Part shown: one piece after another, positions 1 to 6,542 of the stretch
Numbering within the stretch: the first letter of the stretch is position 1
Layout: each line of letters starts with the position of its first letter
Source of the DNA: Thermococci archaeon
GTDB lineage: Archaea; Methanobacteriota_B; Thermococci; Thermococcales; Thermococcaceae
NCBI GenBank assembly: GCA_003663695.1
Contig: QMUB01000035.1
Span: 1 to 8,426 of the forward strand
Reading direction: 5' to 3'
DNA length: 8,426 nucleotides
Program-made: the position numbers and the translations under genes
Notes under the pieces: model-generated
What the model was told of the DNA's origin: nothing
Databases searched by the model: none
Seen by the model: only the letters and a program-made list of their open reading frames with translations

Positions 1-939
1 AAATCACTGTGGAGCGCCATGAGGTACCTGTTGAGTCTTTTCCCAAGGGAACTTCGCCTCATGAGCCCGCGTACTTCAAAAAAGGCGTTCTCATATGTTG
101 ATGAGGATCTGGATGTGGATTTCAAGCTCTTCACACCTCAAGGAGCCTCCATAAAATACTATTCCCCCGAAAATAGAAGGCTTCTGGGGAAGGAGATTCC
201 TGCGTCTAAATGGGCCAGACCGGTTCTCAATGAGCGCAGGGCAATATTTTTAGCACCCAAACGCTATTCGAATCTCAAACCAAACGATCCCCTCGCCTAT
301 CTCTCCGAGACTCCATTCATCCCAGGCAAGCCTATAGGATACGAGAGGAATAGGGAGTTTGAACAGTTAATTCCCAACTTGATAGTAACCATTCACCTAG
401 CGAGGGAGCAGTTCAAAACATTCTCCCCGGATGATGCAGTTTTAAGATACTTCAGGAGAAGGTTTAATGACTGGCTCAGAAAGAACAGGAGGGAATACGG
501 GGAAAAATTTGATGCCCTCCGATTGAACGGGAGGGTTTTTGAGACGAATATGCGTTTTCTGCTGAGCATGCACCTTTTAGGAGAGATGAGCCGCTTTGAA
601 GGCAGGGTGAGCAAGAGCATTGTAAACAATGTGCTCACGATAAATCAGGATCTGGTTGACACATGGATTAATGAGCTTTCCGAGAGGGAGCTCATAAAGA
701 GCATCGCCTCCTACGAAAAATTTGTGGATACTGATAAAAGGGGACAGATCGCTTTGAGCATCTTCATGGATCTGGAAGCAACATCCGTTGATAAAATCGT
801 GGATAAGCAGGAATTCTATGAGGAGCTTGTGAAGTATGGCTTTAATTCGAGAGATGCAGGCGAGCTGATAGAGAAGCTGATTAGAGAGGGTTACCTCTTC
901 GAGGTCTCCATAGGGAAGCTGAAGCTGGTGGTGAGATAG
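1..939 (+). CDS. Unrecognised protein with MCM-like C-terminal winged helix, probably 5'-partial
   Basis: I do not recognise the family. The frame is already open at base 1 (K-S-L-W-S-A before the first Met at 19), so the gene may begin outside the window. However, ATG 19 has a GGAG 4 bases upstream (11-14) and could be a true start, giving 306 residues. The N-terminal 130 residues are basic and rich in Pro and aromatics. A helical, charged middle follows (about 130-250). The last 45 residues form a helix, a turn with a second helix, and a short beta wing (FYEELVKYGF, LIEKLIREGYLFE, GKLKLV). This pattern resembles the winged helix that closes archaeal MCM helicases. No Walker motifs are visible in this part, so if it is MCM-related the ATPase core is upstream or lost. 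It ends in TAG with TTTTT at 970-974. A nucleic-acid-binding role is inference only. An origin in an integrated element is possible but unsupported. Confidence 0.7.
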   Translation, partial: KSLWSAMRYLLSLFPRELRLMSPRTSKKAFSYVDEDLDVDFKLFTPQGASIKYYSPENRRLLGKEIPASKWARPVLNERRAIFLAPKRYSNLKPNDPLAYLSETPFIPGKPIGYERNREFEQLIPNLIVTIHLAREQFKTFSPDDAVLRYFRRRFNDWLRKNRREYGEKFDALRLNGRVFETNMRFLLSMHLLGEMSRFEGRVSKSIVNNVLTINQDLVDTWINELSERELIKSIASYEKFVDTDKRGQIALSIFMDLEATSVDKIVDKQEFYEELVKYGFNSRDAGELIEKLIREGYLFEVSIGKLKLVVR

Positions 940-969
940 TATCTGTCGTGATAAAAAAGGGTTAAACGG

Positions 970-974
970 TTTTT
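970..974 (+). terminator. Short T-run after the first gene
   Basis: Five consecutive T residues lie 31 bases downstream of the TAG stop at 939. Archaeal RNA polymerase can terminate at T-runs without a hairpin. The run is short, so this is a weak call. Confidence 0.3.
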
Positions 975-1033
975 GATGCCCTGACCAGAGCGACGTAACT
1001 ATTAGTAGGATACTCCTGCTATCCCGATGGCAT
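975..1033. other. Intergenic inverted-repeat block (possible structured RNA)
   Basis: GATGCC at 975-980 is complementary to GGCATC at 1028-1033 and could close a fold of about 59 bases. Inside it, AGTAGGA (1004-1010) and TCCTGCT (1014-1020) form a 7-bp stem with a 3-base loop, including one U-G pair when read on the + strand. An alternative inner stem is GGATA (1008-1012) with TATCC (1020-1024). On the - strand the block is followed by TTTTTT at about 953-958. I cannot assign it to a known RNA class: no convincing C/D boxes or tRNA arms are visible, and an H/ACA assignment is not supported. It may simply be chance structure in spacer DNA. Confidence 0.25.
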
Positions 1034-1112
1034 CTAAGAGAGCATTGACTTTTCTGCATTCTCCAAGCCGGCTTAAAAATCTCACTCACAATTTTGCTCC
1101 AGCCCCCATAGC

Positions 1113-1130
1113 ACCAAAAATTTTAAATAT
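1113..1130 (+). promoter_or_regulatory. BRE/TATA promoter of the metallophosphoesterase-fold gene
   Basis: An A-rich BRE-like stretch (ACCAAAAA, 1113-1120) runs directly into the TATA-like TTTTAAATAT (1121-1130). Initiation about 25 bases further would fall near 1150. That leaves a leader of about 25 bases carrying the strong ribosome binding site GGAGGTG (1163-1169), 5 bases from ATG 1175. Confidence 0.6.
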
Positions 1131-1174
1131 CTCTTTTAGTTAACTTTTGTTAGAAAAAGCTGGGAGGTGGTACC

Positions 1175-1915
1175 ATGCACATAGCTCTCATGGCAAACAT
1201 AAACGGGAACTTCCCAGCTTTTGCCGCAGCCCTATCAAAGATTGAAGAATTGAAGGAAGAAGGATACAGAATCGAAAAATTCTACATCCTCGGAAATGTT
1301 GTGGGGATTTTTCCATATGCGAGGGAGATTTTTGACACCCTCGATGACCTCATAAAGAAAAATGACGTGCGGGTGATACGGGGGAGGTATGATCAGATAA
1401 TAGCAGAAGCTGAAAGCAAGAGAGATATTGATACCATCGGAGAGCCGGAGTATGTAAAGAGGGCGCTCAAGCATGCATGGGAGAGCCTTGATCACGATGG
1501 CAGGGAGTTCATAAGAGGTCTCCCTATATATCTGGTGGACAAAATCGGAGGCAATGAAATTTTTGGAGTATATGGAAGCCCGTTAGATCCAATTGGAGGA
1601 GAAGTCCTGCCTGAGCAACCCCAGTCATACTACGAAGCACTAATGAGACCCATGAGGAGATATGAGCTCCTTCTCATTGGCTCCTCAAAACTGCCCCTTG
1701 AAGCTTTCACGAGATACGGGAAGGTAATATCTCCAGGAAGTCTGGGCCTGGTCCCCTCCAAGGGACAAAACAGCACGTTTGCCATTTTAAACACTGAAAA
1801 GCTCGATGCCAAGTTTATAGAGGTCGGGTATGAAAGGAAGATCATTGAAGAGAAGATCAAAAGGGAGGGGCTCCCAGGAGAGCTGGTTAAGCTATTATAT
1901 CACGGAAGGCTCTGA
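1175..1915 (+). CDS. Metallophosphoesterase-fold protein with erased active site
   Basis: The 246 residues follow the order of archaeal YfcE/MJ0936-like calcineurin phosphoesterases. The N-terminal strand MHIALMANINGN matches the usual S-D-I-H-G-N block. LGNVVGIFP (39-47) matches L-G-D-x-x-G-x-x-P, GRYD (70-73) matches G-N-H-D, VYGSP (132-136) matches x-H-G-S-P, GSSK (169-172) matches G-H-T-H, and SPGSLG (186-191) matches N-P-G-S-x-G. The framework is intact, but every metal ligand is replaced: D8N, H10N, D41N, N71R, H72Y, H133Y and both His of GHTH. Family members hydrolyse phosphodiesters with a dinuclear metal centre; this one is expected to bind no such centre. I infer a regulatory, ligand-binding or structural pseudoenzyme. 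The start is set by GGAGGTG at 1163-1169. The reading frame is clean and uninterrupted, so this is not a decayed pseudogene. Its last 21 bases overlap the convergent membrane peptide gene. Confidence 0.9.
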   Translation: MHIALMANINGNFPAFAAALSKIEELKEEGYRIEKFYILGNVVGIFPYAREIFDTLDDLIKKNDVRVIRGRYDQIIAEAESKRDIDTIGEPEYVKRALKHAWESLDHDGREFIRGLPIYLVDKIGGNEIFGVYGSPLDPIGGEVLPEQPQSYYEALMRPMRRYELLLIGSSKLPLEAFTRYGKVISPGSLGLVPSKGQNSTFAILNTEKLDAKFIEVGYERKIIEEKIKREGLPGELVKLLYHGRL

Positions 1916-2119
1916 GCCTTCGTATTTCCCTTCCCTCTTGATCACGAAAAAGTATATGATAGCTCCAATCCAGTTCAGGAATATTGCCACAATGACCCAG
2001 ATAAGCTTCTCCGTATCCGGCATAGCTTTTTGCTTTGTGAGCACATCATATATCACCCATAGCATTGCGAGCAAGCCCACAAGCCAGAACACCATAAATA
2101 TCCCGAAGAATACAAACAT
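1895..2119 (-). CDS. Small two-helix membrane protein, PLDc_N-like
   Basis: The product has 74 residues with two hydrophobic helices, at about 3-26 and 39-60. A short polar loop (KQKAMPDTEK) separates them, and a charged tail (KREGKYEGSEP) follows. The second helix, with L-I-W-V-I-V-A-I-F-L then N-W-I-G-A-I-I-Y-F, matches the PLDc_N pattern. That domain precedes cardiolipin-synthase-type phospholipase D domains but is also common alone as a tiny membrane protein of unknown role. No HKD catalytic motif is present, so no enzyme activity is implied. The gene is supported by a near-perfect ribosome binding site GGAGGTGA (2124-2131, 4 bases from ATG) and a good TATA element upstream. It ends TAA inside the 3' end of the opposite-strand metallophosphoesterase-fold gene, a 21-base tail-to-tail overlap. 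Expression is probably independent of both neighbours. Confidence 0.85.
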   Translation of the reverse strand: MFVFFGIFMVFWLVGLLAMLWVIYDVLTKQKAMPDTEKLIWVIVAIFLNWIGAIIYFFVIKREGKYEGSEPSVI

Positions 2120-2160
2120 TTCGTCACCTCCATATCTTACGTAAGGTATTTACCATTGAG

Positions 2161-2176
2161 ATATATAAACTTTTGG
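2161..2176 (-). promoter_or_regulatory. BRE/TATA promoter of the PLDc_N-like gene
   Basis: Read on the - strand, CCAAAA (2176-2171) is followed by GTTTATATAT (2170-2161), a good archaeal BRE plus TATA box. Initiation near 2140 would give a leader of about 20 bases that includes the GGAGGTGA site. It lies back to back with the + strand promoter at 2181-2198. Confidence 0.7.
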
Positions 2177-2180
2177 TTCT

Positions 2181-2198
2181 ATCCGATACTTTTATAAG
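2181..2198 (+). promoter_or_regulatory. BRE/TATA promoter of the DUF357-UPF0212 operon
   Basis: TTTATAAG at 2191-2198 is a typical Thermococcales-style TATA box, preceded by ATCCGATAC. It lies 35 bases before ATG 2234, so initiation is expected around 2216-2222 and the leader is very short. The ribosome binding site is the weaker GAGGCGG (2221-2227). Confidence 0.65.
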
Positions 2199-2233
2199 CA
2201 CTCAGCATTGACCACTAATCGAGGCGGACGCCA

Positions 2234-2518
2234 ATGAGAGAGATAACCGAGGAGAAGCTTCAGAGATACTTTAAAATAACACGAGAGGCACTTGAGACGC
2301 TCGAAATTGCTGTCCATAAAAAGAGCCTCCTCTATTCTGTTGCGAAAGACTTTTTAACCATGGCCAGAAGCTATTATAGCGACGCCGAATACTACTACAA
2401 AAAAGGCGACTATGTAACTGCTTTCGCGGCATTGAACTATGCACATGGCTTCATAGACGCAGGTGTTCGCTTGGGAGTGTTTAAAGGCGAAGACGATAGG
2501 CTATTTGCCTTTGGATGA
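2234..2518 (+). CDS. DUF357 family protein
   Basis: This short helical protein has 94 residues and matches the archaeal DUF357 family (PF04010). The recognisable core is the second half: Y-Y-S-D-A-E-Y-Y, then K-G-D-Y-V-T-A-F-A-A-L-N-Y-A-H-G and F-I-D-A-G-V-R-L-G. The length is about the family norm. The layout suggests a compact bundle of helices; the regular Tyr/Ala spacing around residues 50-80 resembles nucleotidyltransferase-substrate-binding or HEPN-like helices, but I see no catalytic R-x4-6-H motif. No biochemical function is known to me. It is the first gene of a two-gene unit: the GAGGTGA that serves the next gene overlaps its TGA stop. The start is supported by the TATA box 35 bases upstream; the ribosome binding site GAGGCGG is imperfect. 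Confidence 0.88.
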   Translation: MREITEEKLQRYFKITREALETLEIAVHKKSLLYSVAKDFLTMARSYYSDAEYYYKKGDYVTAFAALNYAHGFIDAGVRLGVFKGEDDRLFAFG

Positions 2519-2527
2519 GGTGAGAAC

Positions 2528-2917
2528 ATGGGAGATTATGTCGTGGTGTTGGAAGCGCCAATTATCGTGAGAGACGTTGAGACTTCGGAGGATGCAATCA
2601 ACGTTGCCGTTTCCAAGGTGGCAAAGGCTTTGAATAAAGAGAAGCTGGATTTTGTGAGGGTCGAACTTGGATATTCACAATGCCCCGTTTGTGGAAACCC
2701 CTTTGAGAGCGCTTTTGTTATCGGAAGCGTGGGTCTTGTTGGAATCTACCTGAGTTTGAAGGTGTTCAACGCACAGAGCGTGGAACATGCGGAGAGGATA
2801 GCCAAAGCAGTTGTTGGAAAAGCCTTGAAAAAGGTTCCTTTGAAGGTTTTTGAAATTAAAGAGATTGAAAACGGAAGTGAGGGCGAAGGATTGCACTTTG
2901 GAGGAAGCGAAGCTTAA
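2528..2917 (+). CDS. UPF0212 (DUF555) family protein
   Basis: The 129 residues match the archaeal UPF0212/DUF555 family closely. Visible family signatures are YVVVLEAP (4-11), VRDVET (14-19), D-A-I-N-V-A-V (22-28), a CPVCG knuckle (C52, C55), G-L-V-G-I-Y-L-S-L-K-V-F-N-A, E-H-A-E-R-I-A-K and V-P-L-K-V-F-E. Only two cysteines are present, so metal binding through this knuckle would need a dimer or other ligands. The function of the family is unknown to me. It starts 9 bases after the DUF357 stop, with GAGGTGA (2517-2523) as ribosome binding site, so the two genes are almost certainly co-transcribed and translationally linked. The last 15 residues are Gly/Glu-rich and probably disordered. It faces the membrane-protein gene tail-to-tail, 18 bases apart. 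Confidence 0.92.
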   Translation: MGDYVVVLEAPIIVRDVETSEDAINVAVSKVAKALNKEKLDFVRVELGYSQCPVCGNPFESAFVIGSVGLVGIYLSLKVFNAQSVEHAERIAKAVVGKALKKVPLKVFEIKEIENGSEGEGLHFGGSEA

Positions 2918-2946
2918 TCTTTATCTTTGTATTTCTCACCCTTTTT
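2918..2946 (+). terminator. Pyrimidine-rich terminator region after the DUF357-UPF0212 operon
   Basis: Directly after the TAA stop, the + strand is a series of T-rich clusters (TCTTTATCTTTG, then ATTTCTC and CCCTTTTTCC). This fits archaeal intrinsic termination at T-runs. It extends into the end of the convergent membrane-protein gene. No hairpin is evident. Confidence 0.45.
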
Positions 2947-3832
2947 CCTCTTCAGTTCCTCCGAGATAGACTGTTAGACCTCCAACGCTATCAACGAGGA
3001 ACTTCATTAGTCCCAACCCCGCTAGGAGAAGCAAGCTCCATAGAGGGATATAGTTGCTGTAAATTGCTTTAAATGCAGAGTTAAGTATCGTTATCACCAG
3101 TGCCAGAACTAGGTATCCCGCGGGATTATTTCTTATCGCATTAAATATTTCTCCAAGGGGGATAATGTTTCCTGTGAGATAGTAAGCAGGGGCTACAAGC
3201 GAGGTTACAGGAAGCATGAGGAAGGATACCAAAATCATCCCAAATCCCCTAAAAACCGCAAAGAGGAGGGCTCCAACAGTCACACCCAGCAGAAATACGG
3301 CGAATAAGACCATGAGCTCCGCCACAAGCAGGCCGGGGAGGGATTTAATACCCCTCACAAGTTCATTTTTAATGATAACCCGCTCCCCATTGGCACTCCT
3401 GTATGCAACCCCGACCAGAACATAATTGAAGTAAATACTCACGAGCGCGACGATCAGGAGAAAGGGGATCGCCCTGTGAATATCCTCCATTGTTCTCTCC
3501 CTTATCCTTAGAAATTCTTGGTATGTATCGGAATAGACGGTCAAACCCCCGTATTCCATCGTAGGAGTACCGGGACGATAATATTTACCGGGACAGCTTG
3601 TGTTAACCTTCTCAAATATTTCGGGATCCATGGAATATATTCGATGACATGTGATTGCATCATTTTCCCCAAACATTCTCTCCTTAAGAGTGTTCAGCTC
3701 ACTGTAATCTCTTATGAGGGGCGCAAAAAATGGAAAAAACAGGACATAGGTCATCATAACCGCCAGCATAAGGAAAGCCCAAAATTTCCAACTTCTAAAG
3801 GTTTTATCAATCACATCTCCAAAAAACTGCAT
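2936..3832 (-). CDS. Polytopic membrane protein of unknown function
   Basis: I do not recognise the family. The 298 residues contain six or so hydrophobic spans: about 17-40, 122-144, 165-194, 197-220, 237-254 and 261-290. The first span is followed by a polar loop of roughly 80 residues (41-121) that holds the only two cysteines (C62 and C80). If that loop faces outside, they could form a disulfide. The final residues are acidic (TEEEKG). The frame also allows a TTG start at 3847, but I chose ATG 3832. It has GGGGGT 4 bases upstream, and the TATA-like element at 3863-3871 predicts initiation near 3841, downstream of the TTG. The gene is divergent from pyrG and convergent with the UPF0212 gene, so it is probably transcribed alone. 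Substrate or partners cannot be inferred. Confidence 0.82.
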   Translation of the reverse strand: MQFFGDVIDKTFRSWKFWAFLMLAVMMTYVLFFPFFAPLIRDYSELNTLKERMFGENDAITCHRIYSMDPEIFEKVNTSCPGKYYRPGTPTMEYGGLTVYSDTYQEFLRIRERTMEDIHRAIPFLLIVALVSIYFNYVLVGVAYRSANGERVIIKNELVRGIKSLPGLLVAELMVLFAVFLLGVTVGALLFAVFRGFGMILVSFLMLPVTSLVAPAYYLTGNIIPLGEIFNAIRNNPAGYLVLALVITILNSAFKAIYSNYIPLWSLLLLAGLGLMKFLVDSVGGLTVYLGGTEEEKG

Positions 3833-3862
3833 CAATACCCCCAGCAATAGTCATGAGAAGAT

Positions 3863-3879
3863 ATTATTTAAGCATTTCG
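3863..3879 (-). promoter_or_regulatory. Putative TATA promoter of the membrane-protein gene
   Basis: On the - strand CGAAATGC (3879-3872) is followed by TTAAATAAT (3871-3863). Initiation about 25 bases further would be near 3841, close to the chosen ATG 3832. This argues against translation from the upstream TTG. Confidence 0.5.
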
Positions 3880-3892
3880 CATGTGTCCACGC

Positions 3893-3907
3893 GGTAAGCT
3901 TTTAAAC
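3893..3907 (+). promoter_or_regulatory. Putative BRE/TATA promoter of pyrG
   Basis: GGTAAGC (3893-3899, BRE-like) is followed by TTTTAAAC (3900-3907), 42 bases before ATG 3950. Initiation near 3928 would leave a leader of about 22 bases containing GGAGGAT (3938-3944). I see no attenuator-like hairpin or T-run in this leader, so any regulation would act at initiation. Confidence 0.55.
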
Positions 3908-3916
3908 ACTTGTTAA

Positions 3917-5551
<1,635 letters not shown>

Positions 5552-5562
5552 CTTTTCTTTTT
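5552..5562 (+). terminator. T-rich terminator after pyrG
   Basis: CTTTTCTTTTT follows the TGA stop of pyrG immediately, within the 14-base gap before the convergent LEA-like gene ends. This is a typical archaeal T-run terminator for the + strand. No hairpin is needed or seen. Confidence 0.55.
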
Positions 5563-5565
5563 AAA

Positions 5566-6462
5566 TTAACCCTCGAATTTCAGTTCACTCAAGAGGTCTG
5601 TTTCAATCGTTTCTTCTTTATCAGCAATCTTGACCTTAATTTCTTTTCCGAGTATGGTGGACTTTAGGTATATTGAGACTCTTATTTTGCTTCTCTCCCC
5701 ATTCTCTATGTGTTCAGCCCACACTTTTGGGAGAACTTCACTGTCTATAAAGGTTTTGATCCTCAGAGTAGCGCTGCCCTTTGATGGAAGCGTCGTCTCA
5801 CCCAGGAGCTCACCATGGGCAACCTTATAGTCATTCATGTAGATTTCATATTCAATCCCCCTAACGGGAATCGGAAAGATGTTTGGATTGTATAATGTTA
5901 CGTCGCTATAAATCGTGATAGCCCCTACGATTTCTCCCCATCTGGAAGAGACACGCTCTATTTGAGGAGTTTGCAGGAGTGCATTCTCCTCGCTTCCCGT
6001 TTGAATGCTTTCTAGAGTCGAATCAAGCTCTCCAAGGATATCCGTCTCTATATCTCGGTTGAATTCCCTTCTAAACGGGACCCCGAATATGGAAGCATCC
6101 ATAACAACTGTGATTTTACTGCTCTCACCATTCCCTATGTGCACTTTAAATGCCTGAACTGCATTTTTATTGTCTATAACAAGTGGAAGGTCAATGGTCT
6201 TTTGCATAAAGCCAAGTTCAGCATGCCGGATTTCTCCAAAGGGAACCACTCCAAGTGCTAATGTTGCATCATCTATGCTCAAAGAGAGAGGTATGCCCCT
6301 TCCAAGATTTACATGGAGCCATATTTCAGTCCTATTTTCGTCCACATATCCCCATTCTGCCGTTATTTGAGGATTTAGATGAGTAAGGGAAAAAGCTAGG
6401 TACCCGATCCACGAAATAAGCAGCAAAAATATTATTAAAACTACTTTTATTGCAGCCCTCAT
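5566..6462 (-). CDS. Membrane-anchored protein with two LEA14/WHy-like domains
   Basis: The 298 residues begin with an uncleaved-looking signal anchor (hydrophobic 5-26 after M-R-A-A-I-K), so the rest is probably outside the cytoplasmic membrane. Two related beta-sandwich units follow. The second (about 168-295) carries the LEA_2/WHy signature: L-Y-N-P-N-I-F-P-I-P-V (190-200), then R-G-I-E-Y-E-I-Y and a G-E-L-L-G turn. The first (about 32-146) is more diverged but shares its end: HIGNGESSKI (108-117) against HIENGERSKI (251-260), and IETDILGEL (138-146) against IETDLLSEL (286-294). LEA14-like proteins (COG5608) are linked to desiccation or stress in plants; their archaeal role is unknown to me. 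The start has GGAGGATGA (6466-6474) just upstream. It follows the large surface-protein gene on the same strand after 80 bases and has its own TATA-like element. It is convergent with pyrG. Confidence 0.85.
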   Translation of the reverse strand: MRAAIKVVLIIFLLLISWIGYLAFSLTHLNPQITAEWGYVDENRTEIWLHVNLGRGIPLSLSIDDATLALGVVPFGEIRHAELGFMQKTIDLPLVIDNKNAVQAFKVHIGNGESSKITVVMDASIFGVPFRREFNRDIETDILGELDSTLESIQTGSEENALLQTPQIERVSSRWGEIVGAITIYSDVTLYNPNIFPIPVRGIEYEIYMNDYKVAHGELLGETTLPSKGSATLRIKTFIDSEVLPKVWAEHIENGERSKIRVSIYLKSTILGKEIKVKIADKEETIETDLLSELKFEG

Positions 6463-6494
6463 GGTTCATCCTCCAGAGAATATCATCGTTGAAA

Positions 6495-6510
6495 GATTTA
6501 ACCTTTTCTC
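6495..6510 (-). promoter_or_regulatory. Putative BRE/TATA promoter of the LEA-like gene
   Basis: On the - strand GAGAAAAGG (6510-6502) leads into TTAAATC (6501-6495). Initiation about 25 bases on falls near 6474, giving a leader of about 12 bases that is essentially the ribosome binding site. The TATA core is weak, so read-through from the upstream surface-protein gene is also possible. Confidence 0.4.
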
Positions 6511-6542
6511 AAATGCTGATGTCACCGGCATTAAAGGAAAGG

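Noticed and set aside
975..1033. tRNA relic or attachment site in the spacer after the first gene
   Set aside because: No T-loop GTTCRA, anticodon arm or CCA-proximal stem can be fitted, and no direct repeat of it occurs elsewhere in the window.
577..1089. 170-residue open frame on the - strand, starting at ATG 1089 and running antisense into the first gene
   Set aside because: More than half lies opposite the coding frame of the first gene, no ribosome binding site precedes the ATG, and the composition (Cys, Ser, His, Leu-rich) is that of an antisense shadow.
1830..2144. 104-residue + strand frame across the end of the metallophosphoesterase-fold gene
   Set aside because: It is opposite the PLDc_N-like gene, which has a strong ribosome binding site, TATA box and recognisable helices. 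The + frame has Ser/Thr/Ile-rich antisense composition and no initiation signal.
6512..6532. Hairpin AATGCTG/CGGCATT with 7-base loop between the surface-protein and LEA-like genes, considered as a terminator or C/D RNA
   Set aside because: The 7-bp pairing with a G-U holds only on the + strand. On the transcribed - strand the stem drops to 5 bp plus a mismatch, no T-run follows directly, and there are no complete C or D boxes.
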